This document shows positions 1 through 9,900 of a stretch of 64,000 nucleotides of DNA, piece by piece. The stretch is from Micromonospora parva (GTDB lineage Bacteria; Actinomycetota; Actinomycetes; Mycobacteriales; Micromonosporaceae): assembly GCF_000718515.1 (NCBI RefSeq), contig NZ_JNZS01000004.1:431851-495850 (forward strand). The letters are read 5' to 3'. The first letter of the stretch is position 1. Each line of letters starts with the position of its first letter. The notes below the pieces were generated by a model, which worked only from the letters and a program-made list of their open reading frames with translations, did not search any database and had not been told where the DNA came from. The position numbers and the translations under genes were made by a program.

Positions 1-51
1 CGACCGCCGGTTGAGCGGCGCACCGCGACGCGGTGCCGACGCCCACACACA

Positions 52-90
52 AAGCGGCTCCGGGCCGGGCGAACCGGACCGGAGCCGCTT
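52..90 (-). terminator. Hairpin terminator after the WXG100 pair
   Basis: Two perfect 12-nt inverted arms (AAGCGGCTCCGG at 52-63 and its complement at 79-90) enclose a 15-nt loop. On the minus strand the stem is followed by a short T run, just after the stop codon of the last WXG100 gene. It probably ends the ESX small-protein transcript. Confidence 0.7.
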
Positions 91-101
91 GTGCGAATGC
101 C

Positions 102-380
102 TCAGCTCCACACCTTGGAGTTGCTCATCTCCGTGGTGAGGTAGTTCTCCCGGGCGATGCCCACGGCACCACCGATCTCGTTCAGGATCCGGTTGATGTC
201 CCGGACCGCGGCGTCCCACTTCGCCTGGTGCTGCTCGTAGGCAACCCGGTCCTCGCCGTCCCAGTGCAGCTTGGTCAGCATCGACCGCAGCGTGTCGAGC
301 TTTTCCTCGAGGGTCTTCGAGATGGCCTGCATCTGCTGGTTGCTGCTCTCGAGGACCGCATAGTCAACTTTGATCGTCAC
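102..380 (-). CDS. WXG100-family ESX secretion target (ESAT-6-like)
   Basis: A 92-aa all-helical protein of the size typical of WXG100 proteins (about 100 aa). The helix-turn-helix hairpin has the turn motif W-D-G near residue 40 (LHWDGEDR). Such proteins form helical-hairpin dimers that are exported by the EccC-driven type VII system. It starts at a GTG behind a strong AGGAGG site. It lies 25 nt downstream of a second WXG100 gene, and the pair is the expected heterodimer. Both follow eccC on the same strand. The family assignment is firm; secretion is inferred from context. Confidence 0.9.
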   Translation of the reverse strand: MTIKVDYAVLESSNQQMQAISKTLEEKLDTLRSMLTKLHWDGEDRVAYEQHQAKWDAAVRDINRILNEIGGAVGIARENYLTTEMSNSKVWS

Positions 381-405
381 GATTTCCTCCTCTGCCGGCT
401 ACGGA

Positions 406-714
406 TCACGGGTTGAGAGCAGAGTGGAACTTGTCCAGCATCTGCTGCTGCTCCTCGTCGTTGACCTGGTGCGTCGTACCCGACTTGTCGAGCAGGTCAG
501 CGATGCTGTCCATCGCCGTCAGCAGTTTGACGGTGTCCTCGTTCCAGCGCGTCATCAGCGACTGGAAGCCCGTGGACGCCTGACCCTTCCACGCGATGGC
601 CAGGTCGTCGACGACGTTCCACAGCTTCTTCAGCTCACCGTCGACCTCGCTGCGCGTGGACCGCACGTCACTCGCGGCGGTATGCAGAGTCGCAGCTTCG
701 ACCTCGAACGCCAT
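406..714 (-). CDS. WXG100-family ESX secretion target (CFP-10-like partner)
   Basis: A 102-aa helical hairpin protein with W-K-G at the turn (residues 42-44) and a charged, Gln/Glu-rich C-terminal helix (NDEEQQQMLDKFHSAL), where CFP-10-type partners carry their export signal. The ATG at 714 has only a weak ribosome site, so it may be translated by readthrough from upstream. It is probably the dimer partner of the 92-aa protein that follows. The 205-nt gap back to eccC shows no gene. Confidence 0.88.
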   Translation of the reverse strand: MAFEVEAATLHTAASDVRSTRSEVDGELKKLWNVVDDLAIAWKGQASTGFQSLMTRWNEDTVKLLTAMDSIADLLDKSGTTHQVNDEEQQQMLDKFHSALNP

Positions 715-919
715 GCTTCACACCCTTCCGTCTGTTGTGGTGGCGGCTTCGCCGCATCCCTCCCCCGCGGCAAGGCAGCAACACCCCACCGACGGACACT
801 CCTGTGAAGACCGTAGCGGAACCTGTCCAGCCCTCGCAGCCCTGGCCGGTGCCGTTCGATGGATGGTGGTGAATCGGGCCGGGACAGCCCACCACCCCCC
901 ACCGAACGGCCGACCGCGC

Positions 920-3900
920 TCAGGCTGGCTCAGACCAGGCGGTCTGGATCAACTGCTGGCCGTCGCGACGACGGACCAGGGTGCCCCGGCCGGGCGGTTG
1001 CGGGCTCGGCCGCAACGTGCCGAAGACCGCCCCCTCCTCCCGGTTGCCGGACATCAGCAGGCCCGGCGAGTCCAGCTCACGCAGCCGTTGCAGCACCGGC
1101 TCGTAGAGCGCCCTGGACACACCGCCGACCCGGCGCGTGATGATCAGGTGCAGACCGATGTCACGGGCCTGCGGCAGCAACTCCTGCAGGGCACTGAGCG
1201 GGTTGCTCCCGCCGGAGGCCACCAGGTCGTAGTCGTCCACCAGGATGTACAGATCCGGGCCCTTCCACCAGCTCCGGTCGCGCAGCTGGGCGGTCGTCAC
1301 ATCCGGGCCGGGCAGCCGGTTGGACAGCGCGCTGCGGATCGACCCGAGCCCCTGGGCGAACGCCTGGTTCGACGGCGCGTAGTCGAGCAGGTGGTCACCC
1401 TCCACCGCCCCCAGCAGGCCGCGCCGGTAGTCGGCGATCACCAACCGGGCCTGCGCCGGGGTGTACCGCTCGGTGATCCCCCGGGCGATCAGGCGCAGCA
1501 GGTTGGTCTTGCCGCACTCCGCGTCGCCGAAGACCGTCAGGTGCGGCTCGTTGGCCAGGTCCAGGTAGACCGGCGCGAGCGCCGACTCGTTGACACCGAC
1601 CGGGATCCCGGGCGCCGACCGGTCGATGATCCGGGCCAGTTCCGCCACCGGCAGGCGGCGGGGCAGCAACCGCACCTTCGGCGCGGGACGACCCGGCCAG
1701 TTCGCCGCCACGTGCCCGGCCAGGGACACCGAGGCCTCGCTCAGATCGTCGATGTCGCGACGCCCGTCGATCCGCGAGATGGCGGTGAGGAAGTGCAGCT
1801 TGTCGCGGGTCAGACCCCGACCGGGTGACTTCTCCGGCACGTTGTTCGCCGCGCGGCGGTCGATCTCGGACTCCGACGCGTCACCGAGGCGCAGCTCCAA
1901 CTTGGTGCCGAGCAGGTCCCGCATGTTGATCCTGATCTCCGCCCACCGCACGGCGGTGAGCACCACGTGCACACCGAAGCCGAGGCCCCGGTTGGCCAAC
2001 GTGGTGATGGTCTGCTCCAGCTCCTCGTACTCCTGGCGCAGTGTGTTCCAGCCGTCCACCACCAGGAACACGTCGCCGAACGGGTCGTCGGCGAACTCGC
2101 CAGCGGCCCGACGACGGCGGTAGCTCGCCACCGAGTCGATGCCGTGCTGGGCGAACCGGCCCTCCCGCTCGTCCAGCACCGCGACCACCTCGGCCACCGT
2201 CCGGCGGACCGCCTCGACGTCGCGTCGGCCGGCCACCCCGGCCATGTGCGGCAGCCGCTCCATGCTGCGCAGCGCGCCCCCGCCGAAGTCCAGGCAGAAG
2301 AACTGCACCTCGCGTGGCGTGTGCGTGAGGGCCAGCGAGGCGAGCAGCGTACGCAGCATCGTGCTCTTGCCGCTCAGCGACCGACCGACGATGACCACGT
2401 TGCCGCCGGCCCCGGCCAGCTCGACCATCATCGGGTCCCGACGCTGCTCGTAGGGGCGGTCCACCACACCGACCGGCACGGTCAGCCGCCCGCGCCCGGG
2501 CCAGGACGCGGTGCACAGCCCGTAGGTCGGGTCGACCGCCAGCGGGCCGAGCAGCTCACCCAGACCCGGCGGGTCGGCCAGCGGCGGCAGCCACACCTGG
2601 TGGGCCGGGCGGCCCCGACCCTTGAGCTGGTCGATCAGCACGTCGAGCATCGCCACGGCCTTGCCGTCGGCCGGCTGCTCCGGCTCCGGGGCGGTGTCCA
2701 CCGGCACCTGCGGGACCTGCACCGGAACGAAGTCGAGGCCGTACGGCACGATCCGCCGCTGCACCAGCGCCTGCGAAGCGGATGCCTGCTGCCCCGGGGC
2801 GCGGTACGCCCCCGACACGTACGCGGCCCGGAACCGCAGCATGGTGCTGGTGTCCGTCTTCAGGTAGCCGTGGCCCGGCGCGTTCGGCAGCTCGTACGCG
2901 TCCGGCACGCCGAGCACGATCCGGCTCTCCACAGCGGAGAACGTCCGCAGACCGATCCGGTACGACAGGTGCGTGTCGAGGCCCCGCAGCTTGCCCTCTT
3001 CGAGGCGCTGGCTGGCCAGCAGCAGGTGCACGCCGAGGGACCGCCCCAACCGGCCGATCATCACGAACAGGTCGATGAAGTCCGGTTTGGCGGCGAGCAG
3101 TTCGCTGAACTCGTCACAGATGATCAACAAGCTGGGCATCGGGTCCAGCGGCTCACCGGCCGACCGCGCCTTCTCGTACTCGAAACGGGAGACGTAGTTG
3201 CCGGCCGCCCGCAGCAGCTCCTGCCGGCGCACCATCTCGCCGGCGAGGGCGTCGCGCATCCGGTCGACAAGCGGCAGCTCGTCGGCCAGGTTGGTGATCA
3301 CCGCGCTGGTGTGCGGCAGCGCCTCCAGCGAGGCGAAGGTCGCACCGCCCTTGAAGTCCACCAGGACGAAGTTCAGCTCCTCCGACGAGTGGGTCACCGC
3401 CAACGCGGCCACCACCGTCCGCAGCAGCTCACTCTTGCCGGAACCGGTGGCCCCGATCACCAGACCGTGCGGGCCCATGCCCTCGTGCGCCGACTCCTTG
3501 AAGTCGAGCTCGACCACGTTGCCGTCCGGGCCGACACCGAGGGGGATGCGCAGCCGGTCACGGTGACCACGCGGACGCCAGGTGTTCTGCACGTCCACCG
3601 CGGCGGCGTCACCGACGCCGAGCAGGTCCGGCAGCTCCGTGCTGCGCGCCAACGGCTCGTCGCCACCGGTCTGCTGCTGCGAGAGCCGGAACGGGGCGAT
3701 CTGTCGGGCCAGCCCCTCGGCGGCCTCGGCGCTGAGCCGGTCAGGCCGGCCCAACGTCGACGACGAGCTGCCCCGGACCAGGTCGAGTGAGCTTCCGTCG
3801 CCCACGTCGAGGCAGAGCAGCCATCGGCCGGCGTCGCGCGGCACCGTCCCGGAGAGGTCGATCACCGTGGTGCCGAGCAACCCCGGGCCCACCAGCTGAC

Positions 3901-4885
3901 AGGTCGGTGAGATCTCCCCGCCGTCGATCACCACGATCAGGTGCGGGGCAGTGGTCAGCGGCTTCGCCTCCGGCGCGAACCGGGGCCGGCCGGTCAGCTC
4001 GGCGCTGAGCGCCGCCTCGGCCTCGGCCAGGCTGGCGAAGACCAGCCGGCGGGCGCCGGCCGCGTCCGTACGACCGCTGTGGTGGGCGTGCGGCAGCCAC
4101 TTGACCCAGCCCCAGGACGTCTGCCGGTCGGGTGCGGCAACCACCGCGATCACCAGGTCGTCCGGCGCGTGGAAGGTGGCCAGCTGCCCCAGCGCCGCCC
4201 GGGTCAGATCGAGCACGGGCTCGCGGTCGCCGCGCAGCACCACCCGGCTGAACGCGCGCACCGACAGCGCCGTGGGCAGGTCGGGCACTGTGGAGTGGGC
4301 GCGGACGAACCGGCGAAGCGCGATGGCGCTCATCGGCTCCAGGTCCTCCACCGGCTTCGTCTCCGGCGGGACGATCTCCACGGCGAGCCGCTGCGGGCCG
4401 AGGGCGATCCGGGTCTCCCCGAAGTCGTCCTCGGTGATCCGTCGCTCCCAGAGTCGCCGGGACGCGGCGATCGACCAGAGCGCGTCGGGCTCCGGGTGCC
4501 GCCAGGCCATCGCCGCCCGCTGCTGCTCGGCGGCCCGCCGGGTGCGCTTGCGCATCTGCGCCAGGTAGCGCATGTAGTCGCGGCGGTCGGCGTTCAGCTC
4601 GGCCTTGTCCTTGCCACCGTTGTTCGCCAGCGAGCCGATCGCCATGCCGAGCATCGAGACACCGAACAGACCACCGGCGACGTACGTCATCATGCCGCCG
4701 CCCTTGCCGGCGTAGAGGAACGCCATGGCACCGACCCCGCAGAACATCGGCAGGATCATGAGCAGCTGCCCCATCCCCCGGGGCGTCGGCTCGGGCAGCT
4801 CGGGAGGTGACTCCAGCAGCACCTCGCCGCGCGGCAGGGCCGGCCCCGGCTGACGCGGGAGCCGACGGAACACCACAGTGCTCAC
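920..4885 (-). CDS. eccC: Type VII secretion ATPase EccC (FtsK/SpoIIIE family)
   Basis: This 1321-aa protein is the motor of the ESX membrane complex. After a short cytoplasmic tail come two membrane helices (about residues 38-90). Three FtsK/SpoIIIE ATPase domains follow. Walker A motifs are near residues 477 (GATGSGKS), 837 (GRSLSGKS) and 1123 (GDAECGKT). Only the first domain has a canonical Walker B Asp-Glu (IICDEF). The second has VVDGW and the third LVDDY, which matches the known pattern of one catalytic domain and two degenerate, substrate-binding ones. EccCa and EccCb are fused here. The GTG start follows GGAGGAGACAGCC. It is divergent from eccD. Confidence 0.95.
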   Translation of the reverse strand: MSTVVFRRLPRQPGPALPRGEVLLESPPELPEPTPRGMGQLLMILPMFCGVGAMAFLYAGKGGGMMTYVAGGLFGVSMLGMAIGSLANNGGKDKAELNADRRDYMRYLAQMRKRTRRAAEQQRAAMAWRHPEPDALWSIAASRRLWERRITEDDFGETRIALGPQRLAVEIVPPETKPVEDLEPMSAIALRRFVRAHSTVPDLPTALSVRAFSRVVLRGDREPVLDLTRAALGQLATFHAPDDLVIAVVAAPDRQTSWGWVKWLPHAHHSGRTDAAGARRLVFASLAEAEAALSAELTGRPRFAPEAKPLTTAPHLIVVIDGGEISPTCQLVGPGLLGTTVIDLSGTVPRDAGRWLLCLDVGDGSSLDLVRGSSSSTLGRPDRLSAEAAEGLARQIAPFRLSQQQTGGDEPLARSTELPDLLGVGDAAAVDVQNTWRPRGHRDRLRIPLGVGPDGNVVELDFKESAHEGMGPHGLVIGATGSGKSELLRTVVAALAVTHSSEELNFVLVDFKGGATFASLEALPHTSAVITNLADELPLVDRMRDALAGEMVRRQELLRAAGNYVSRFEYEKARSAGEPLDPMPSLLIICDEFSELLAAKPDFIDLFVMIGRLGRSLGVHLLLASQRLEEGKLRGLDTHLSYRIGLRTFSAVESRIVLGVPDAYELPNAPGHGYLKTDTSTMLRFRAAYVSGAYRAPGQQASASQALVQRRIVPYGLDFVPVQVPQVPVDTAPEPEQPADGKAVAMLDVLIDQLKGRGRPAHQVWLPPLADPPGLGELLGPLAVDPTYGLCTASWPGRGRLTVPVGVVDRPYEQRRDPMMVELAGAGGNVVIVGRSLSGKSTMLRTLLASLALTHTPREVQFFCLDFGGGALRSMERLPHMAGVAGRRDVEAVRRTVAEVVAVLDEREGRFAQHGIDSVASYRRRRAAGEFADDPFGDVFLVVDGWNTLRQEYEELEQTITTLANRGLGFGVHVVLTAVRWAEIRINMRDLLGTKLELRLGDASESEIDRRAANNVPEKSPGRGLTRDKLHFLTAISRIDGRRDIDDLSEASVSLAGHVAANWPGRPAPKVRLLPRRLPVAELARIIDRSAPGIPVGVNESALAPVYLDLANEPHLTVFGDAECGKTNLLRLIARGITERYTPAQARLVIADYRRGLLGAVEGDHLLDYAPSNQAFAQGLGSIRSALSNRLPGPDVTTAQLRDRSWWKGPDLYILVDDYDLVASGGSNPLSALQELLPQARDIGLHLIITRRVGGVSRALYEPVLQRLRELDSPGLLMSGNREEGAVFGTLRPSPQPPGRGTLVRRRDGQQLIQTAWSEPA

Positions 4886-5049
4886 GGCTGTCTCCTCCCC
4901 AGAAGCGGCCCTGATGACGTGCCGCCGCGGACCACCGCCCGCGGGTGGGCATCGTACGTGCCCGTCATCGTAGGTAATCTGCCGTGTGCGCGGTGGACCC
5001 GGACCGCAGCATCACAGCCAGCCGATCACAGACGCACCTGGAGGCCACT

Positions 5050-6447
5050 GTGGCGACGAAGACGGCGACCGGCGGTCTGAGCCGGATCACCATCGTGGCT
5101 CCGCGTACCCGGATGGACCTGGCGCTGCCGTCGGACGTGCCGATGGCCGACCTGCTGCCCACCCTGCTGCGCTACGCGGGCGAGGACATGGCCGACGAGG
5201 GTGCGCGGCACGGCGGCTGGGCACTGTCCCGGTTGGGCGGTGCGCCCCTCGACGGTGGTCGTACCGCGGCGCAGCTCAGCGTCCGCGACGGTGAGGTGCT
5301 CTACTTCAACCCCCGCTCCGACGCCGCACCGGAGATCGTCTTCGACGACGTGGTGGACGCGGTCGCCACCGCGACCAACCAGCGCCCCGGCGCCTGGCAG
5401 GTCGGCGCGACCCGTTCCTTCGCCGTGATCTTCGCGGCGGCGGCGCTCGGCGCCGGCGCGGTGGCCGCCCTGTTCGCCGGCCCGCCGCACCTGCCCGGCG
5501 CGGTGGCCGCGCTGCTGGTCGCGGTGGCGCTGCTGGTGGGCGCCGCAGTGCTGTCCCGGGCCGCCGGGGACAGCGGCACCGGCGCGGTGCTGGCCATGAT
5601 CGGCCTGGTGCACGCGGCCACCGGCGGCCTGCTGCTGCTCGCCGGCGACCGATCGCTGACCGAGCTGGACAGTCCGCACGTCCTGCTCGCGGCAACCGCG
5701 GCGGTGGTGGCCGGCGCGGTGGCCGTGCTGGCGGTCGGCGACCGGTACCCGCTGTTCTTCGCCACGATCGGGGTCGCGGCCGCGACCGGCCTGGGCGCGG
5801 TGCTCTGCCTGGTCCTCGACCTCGACGCGGCGGCCTCCGCCGCGGTGATCGCCGCAGTGGCGTTCGGCGTCGTGCCGGCGCTGCCGATGATGGCCTACCG
5901 GCTGGCCCGGCTGCCGGTGCCGTCCATCCCGACCGGCCCGGAGGACCTGAAGACCGACAGCGAGTCGGTGGACGGTCGGCAGGTGCTCCAGCAGAGTGAG
6001 CGCGCCGACGAGTTCCTGACCGGCCTGCTGTGGACGGTCGCCGTGCTGGTGCTGGGCGCGCAGATCGTGCTGGCCCTGGACGGGCGGCTGCCGGCGGTGT
6101 TGCTGTGCCTGGTGCTGGCCCTGCTGGCGCTGCTGCGGGCTCGCCCCCTGCTGGGCCGGGCCCAGCGCACCCCGGTGCTGCTGGCCGGCACCGTGGGTCT
6201 GGGTCTGGCCGCCGCGACCACCTTCGCCGGTGGGTCGCTGCCGGTCCGGCTCGGCCTGATCCTGGGCGGGCTGGTGCTGGCCGCGGTGATCAGCCTGATC
6301 TACGGTCTGAGCGTCGCCGGCAAGCGCATCTCCCCGGTCTGGGGCCGCCTGCTCGACATCGTCGAGATCCTGCTCATCATCTCGCTGGTGCCGCTCGCCT
6401 TCTGGGTCTGCGGCCTCTACGGCTGGATCGTCAACCTCCGACCCTGA
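5050..6447 (+). CDS. eccD: Type VII secretion integral membrane protein EccD
   Basis: The N-terminal ~90 residues form a ubiquitin-like domain (ITIVAPRTRMDLALPSDV onward). About eleven hydrophobic segments follow from residue ~120 to the end (IVNLRP), which is the EccD architecture of the ESX channel. I place the start at the GTG at 5050, because GGAGG stands 6 nt upstream and homology begins there; an in-frame GTG at 4984 would add 22 poorly conserved residues. A TAATCT -10-like box at 4975-4980 would give a leader of about 60 nt. It diverges from eccC and converges with eccE, leaving only 22 nt. Confidence 0.93.
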   Translation: MATKTATGGLSRITIVAPRTRMDLALPSDVPMADLLPTLLRYAGEDMADEGARHGGWALSRLGGAPLDGGRTAAQLSVRDGEVLYFNPRSDAAPEIVFDDVVDAVATATNQRPGAWQVGATRSFAVIFAAAALGAGAVAALFAGPPHLPGAVAALLVAVALLVGAAVLSRAAGDSGTGAVLAMIGLVHAATGGLLLLAGDRSLTELDSPHVLLAATAAVVAGAVAVLAVGDRYPLFFATIGVAAATGLGAVLCLVLDLDAAASAAVIAAVAFGVVPALPMMAYRLARLPVPSIPTGPEDLKTDSESVDGRQVLQQSERADEFLTGLLWTVAVLVLGAQIVLALDGRLPAVLLCLVLALLALLRARPLLGRAQRTPVLLAGTVGLGLAAATTFAGGSLPVRLGLILGGLVLAAVISLIYGLSVAGKRISPVWGRLLDIVEILLIISLVPLAFWVCGLYGWIVNLRP

Positions 6448-6469
6448 CCGTGTCTCGCCGCCGCACCGG

Positions 6470-7657
6470 TCAGCGCGACCGCGGACCGGTCAGGACGCCC
6501 AGCGCCGACGCGACCGGAGCGGTGGCGTAGACGCCCGGGGCATGCTGACCGTCCATCGGCCGGGTGGACCCGCCCGCGCGGTCGGCGACCTCGCGGACCA
6601 CCTTGACCAGCGCCTCGACATGGTTGTCCATCGCCGCGACCCGCACCAGCGGCGCCGCCACCCGACCGTCCGCCGAGACGGTCACGGCCACCGTGTGCGA
6701 CGGCGCCGAGGTGGCGGTGATCGCGTCCACGAGAGGGCCGAGCGGAGCGTCGGAGCGGCCCCGCAGCGCCATGCAGCGGTGCGTCCAGCCGCCGCCGCGC
6801 AGCCCACGCCAGCTCTCCGCCGGCACCTCGGGCACCAGGTCCAGACCGGCGGCCGAGACGATCGCCGCGCGCAGCTCCTCCCGGCCCAACGGGCGGTGGG
6901 CCAGCCCCGCCGAGGTCAGCGCCTTGCCGAGCCGGCCGATCCCGGCGGCCACCGTCCGGTGTACGCCGGTCAGCCCGCCGCCCCGACTCACCGCCTCGAC
7001 CCGGGCGTCGCGGACGGTGAGCCGCAGCGCCACCCAGACGGTCCGGTGCGCCGCCGGCGGCGCACCGGGTGCCGGATACCAGACCAGCGTGTGCGCGACG
7101 ACCTGGGCCCGGGAGACCGGGGCGTTGAAGTCCGCGAGCACGCCCAGCGCGCGGTCCACAGCGGACGCGTCGACGGAGCCGACCGCCGCGCCGGTGGCGG
7201 ACTGCAGGGCGACGGCGGCGAACCAGCCCTGGTCGTCGCGCCCGATGCCGAGCCGGGTGCCACGGTCGGTCAGCTCGATGATGCTCAGCTCGGGGGCGAG
7301 CGCCGCCAACCGCGGGTCGCTCGCCGTGCCGTCGGCCAGCGCGGCCGACGCCCGCTCGCCGCGACGCCGCAGCCGACGCCGCAGCAGCAGGTCCTCGAAC
7401 CACCAGCGGCCACCGCGACGGGCGAAGACCGCCAGGACGACCAGCAGCGCCACCGCGCCCACCGCGGCGAGCAGCCAGCTGGGCCCCGCCGTGGCGGCCC
7501 AGACGCCGATCACGCACAACTCCAGCACGACGAGCTGCCCGACCAGCACGGGACCGACCCGTCCACGGCCGGATCGTTCGGCCGGCGGCGTCAGCCGGGT
7601 CGGAACGTCGACAGGGTCCGTGACCGCTCGGGCGGGTGGCGCCTGAACCTGCGTCAT
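6470..7657 (-). CDS. eccE: Type VII secretion protein EccE
   Basis: Predicted 395-aa protein with two adjacent N-terminal membrane helices (VGPVLVGQLVVLELCVIGVW and the following hydrophobic stretch). A large soluble domain follows, as in EccE, the peripheral membrane subunit of the ESX complex. The ATG at 7657 follows AGGAGGGA at good distance; extending upstream by 25 codons would pass through this ribosome site. It is transcribed towards eccD and away from eccB, so the core genes are split among at least three transcripts. EccE is the least conserved ESX component, so the call rests partly on position. Confidence 0.85.
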   Translation of the reverse strand: MTQVQAPPARAVTDPVDVPTRLTPPAERSGRGRVGPVLVGQLVVLELCVIGVWAATAGPSWLLAAVGAVALLVVLAVFARRGGRWWFEDLLLRRRLRRRGERASAALADGTASDPRLAALAPELSIIELTDRGTRLGIGRDDQGWFAAVALQSATGAAVGSVDASAVDRALGVLADFNAPVSRAQVVAHTLVWYPAPGAPPAAHRTVWVALRLTVRDARVEAVSRGGGLTGVHRTVAAGIGRLGKALTSAGLAHRPLGREELRAAIVSAAGLDLVPEVPAESWRGLRGGGWTHRCMALRGRSDAPLGPLVDAITATSAPSHTVAVTVSADGRVAAPLVRVAAMDNHVEALVKVVREVADRAGGSTRPMDGQHAPGVYATAPVASALGVLTGPRSR

Positions 7658-7820
7658 CGCTGACTGTCCCTCCTGCACGGTACGACTCTGCGCCGGGTCT
7701 CCTCCGGAGCCGGCCACGAGCGGTGGTCCCAAGGAAGCACCGTCGGCCCCTTATCGTAGGGAAGCCCGCGACGGCACCCTGCCCCTGATCGTCGTGGAAA
7801 CACCCCGCCGGAGGTAAGTC

Positions 7821-9443
7821 ATGCGGACCCGCCGCGATCAGGTGCAGGCGTACCGCTTCGTCACCCGCCGCATCGTCTCCGCCTTGCTGTCGGGCGACCC
7901 GGAGACCACCAACCTGCCGATGCGACGGCTCGGCATGGCCGTCTTCGGCAGTGTCCTCGCCGCGGCCATCGTGCTCGGCGGGGTGGGCGCGTACGGCCAG
8001 TTGACCGGCGGTGCGGCGCCGCTGGACGACAAGACCCTGGTCATCGAACGGGAGACCGGCGCGACGTACGTGTTCATCGAGGGGAAGCTGCACCCGACGC
8101 TCAACTACACGTCGGCGCGCCTCATCGTGAACGACGCGGCCGCCGAGGTGCGGACGATGTCCCAGGCGTCGCTGCGGGACCGGCCCCGGGGCGTGACCGT
8201 CGGCATCGTCGGCGCACCGGACGCCCTGCCCGACCGCAAGTCGCTGACCGGGCTGCCGTGGTCGGTCTGTGACGTGCCCGACCCGGTCGACCGGCAGCGC
8301 TCCAGCACCCGGCTGGTGATCGACCGGGCGCTGCCCGGCGGCACGCCGCTGGGCGACCGGGGGGTGCTGGTCTCGGTGGACGACCAGCGCTACCTCATCA
8401 CCAACAACAGGCGGCTCCAGCTGCTCGACCCGGCCCGCACGATGACGGCGCTGCGGATGGCCGGCACCGAGCGACTCCAGATCGGGCAGCAACTGCTCAA
8501 CGCCGTGCCGGCCGGGCCACCGCTGCGCAGGATGTCGCTGGCCGGTGAGGGCGGGCCCAGCAACCGCACGGTGGCCGGAAAGTCGTACAACGTCGGTTCG
8601 GTGTTCAAGGCTGCCGGGCGACACTACGTGCTGACCCGGGACGCGCTCGTGCCGATCAGCGAGATCACCGCGTTGCTCCAGACCAGCGGCAGCGGTCGGA
8701 TCACCGACATCACGCCGAACGACGCCAGCGAGGCGTTCGAGGAGCAGCGGATCGAGGAGGAGGGGTTGCCGCCGACGGTGCCCGCCCTCTACCCGGCCCA
8801 GCCCGGTCAGACGACGGTGTGCGCGACGTACCGCAAGGGCAGCGCGGGTGGTCCGCCGACCACCACCCTGGAGGTGTTCGACCGGGTGCCGGATGAGCTG
8901 ACCGACAGTGATCCGGGGCTGGTGCCGGTGCGGCAGACCAGGCGCGACGCCGTACGCACCGCCGAGGCGGTGCTGCTGCCCGGCGGCAAGGGTGTCATCG
9001 CACAGGCCTCACCGGGTGCCGGGACCAGCGGGTCCGGTGCCGCCGGTGCGACGATCTACCTGATCAGCCCGCAGGGCATCCGGTATCCGCTCGGCTCGGC
9101 GGAGACGCTGGAGGTGCTCGGCTACGGCGGGGTCACCCCGCTGGCGGTGCCCGGTTCCCTGCTCGCGCTGATCCCGACCGGGCCCACCCTGAAGCGCGAG
9201 GACGCGTTCGCCGTCTTCGCTCCCGACGGGCCGGCGCCGGCCGCGCCACCGTCGGCCGCACCGAAGTCGGCCTCGCCATCGGCGGCACCGCCCTCGGGCT
9301 CGCCGTCGGCCACGCCATCGTCCCGGTCGCCGTCCGCCGGTCCACCGTCGGGCTCGACACCGTCGGCTCCGGCGAGCGGCGCACCGGCGAGCGGCGGAGC
9401 CGGCGGCGGGGGGTCGGCGGAATCGACCGACGCCGACGGCTGA
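7821..9443 (+). CDS. eccB: Type VII secretion protein EccB
   Basis: A 540-aa protein with the characteristic EccB start (RRDQVQAYRFVTRRIVSALL), one membrane helix at about residues 38-58 and a long extracytoplasmic domain with two cysteines. The last ~65 residues are a low-complexity Ser/Pro/Ala tail that is unusually long for the family and may span the cell wall. EccB anchors the ESX complex and extends outwards. ATG follows GGAGG. A likely mycosin partner is not in the window. The two genes downstream on the same strand may be co-transcribed. Confidence 0.94.
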   Translation: MRTRRDQVQAYRFVTRRIVSALLSGDPETTNLPMRRLGMAVFGSVLAAAIVLGGVGAYGQLTGGAAPLDDKTLVIERETGATYVFIEGKLHPTLNYTSARLIVNDAAAEVRTMSQASLRDRPRGVTVGIVGAPDALPDRKSLTGLPWSVCDVPDPVDRQRSSTRLVIDRALPGGTPLGDRGVLVSVDDQRYLITNNRRLQLLDPARTMTALRMAGTERLQIGQQLLNAVPAGPPLRRMSLAGEGGPSNRTVAGKSYNVGSVFKAAGRHYVLTRDALVPISEITALLQTSGSGRITDITPNDASEAFEEQRIEEEGLPPTVPALYPAQPGQTTVCATYRKGSAGGPPTTTLEVFDRVPDELTDSDPGLVPVRQTRRDAVRTAEAVLLPGGKGVIAQASPGAGTSGSGAAGATIYLISPQGIRYPLGSAETLEVLGYGGVTPLAVPGSLLALIPTGPTLKREDAFAVFAPDGPAPAAPPSAAPKSASPSAAPPSGSPSATPSSRSPSAGPPSGSTPSAPASGAPASGGAGGGGSAESTDADG

Positions 9444-9531
9444 GCAGCTTGGACGGGTCGCCCGGAGTCGCACGGGTGGACTAACCTTGATGTCGCTGAC
9501 GGTTGTCAACCAGAACGACGGGGATGTTGCC

Positions 9532-9900
9532 ATGGCCGGGCGTACGGAAGTCGACCTGTTGTCCCTTGAGGACTTCCACGATCACCTGGCGTCTCGGTTG
9601 AGCCAGGCCGAGTCGGTGCTGCGCAAGCTCAACACCGAGATGCAGTGCCGCCCTCCGGCGCTGGGCTCGTTCTTCGACGCCACCGACAAGGCGCGTCGCT
9701 ACAGCGAGGTCCACCAGTCCTACGTGGAGCAGGCCGAGCGCATCCGACAGGCGGTGCTGGCGGCTCAGCAGGCGACGAGCACGATCCTGAGCAACTACCG
9801 CACCGCCGAGGCGCGTAACGCGGCCAACGCCGACGACGTCACCGCCGCGCTGAACCCGGTCGACCGGGCGTTCCAGCCGAAGGAGGACGGGCGTGTCTGA
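9532..9900 (+). CDS. Small helical ESX-locus protein, possible secretion partner
   Basis: Unrecognised 122-aa protein, predicted almost entirely helical (LEDFHDHLASRLSQAESVLR, then a coiled region with many Gln/Ala). It has no WXG motif and no signal peptide. It overlaps the next gene by 8 nt, so the two are translationally coupled, as PE/PPE-like or WXG100 pairs in ESX loci are. An alternative ATG at 9490 would add 14 residues; I prefer 9532. My inference is that it is the helical partner or chaperone of the larger WXG-type protein that follows. Confidence 0.7.
   Translation: MAGRTEVDLLSLEDFHDHLASRLSQAESVLRKLNTEMQCRPPALGSFFDATDKARRYSEVHQSYVEQAERIRQAVLAAQQATSTILSNYRTAEARNAANADDVTAALNPVDRAFQPKEDGRV

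Noticed and set aside
9241..9420. Ser/Pro-rich 3' end of eccB considered as a separate repeat element
   Set aside because: It stays in frame with eccB and codes for a disordered tail; repeats are degenerate and explained by low-complexity protein sequence.
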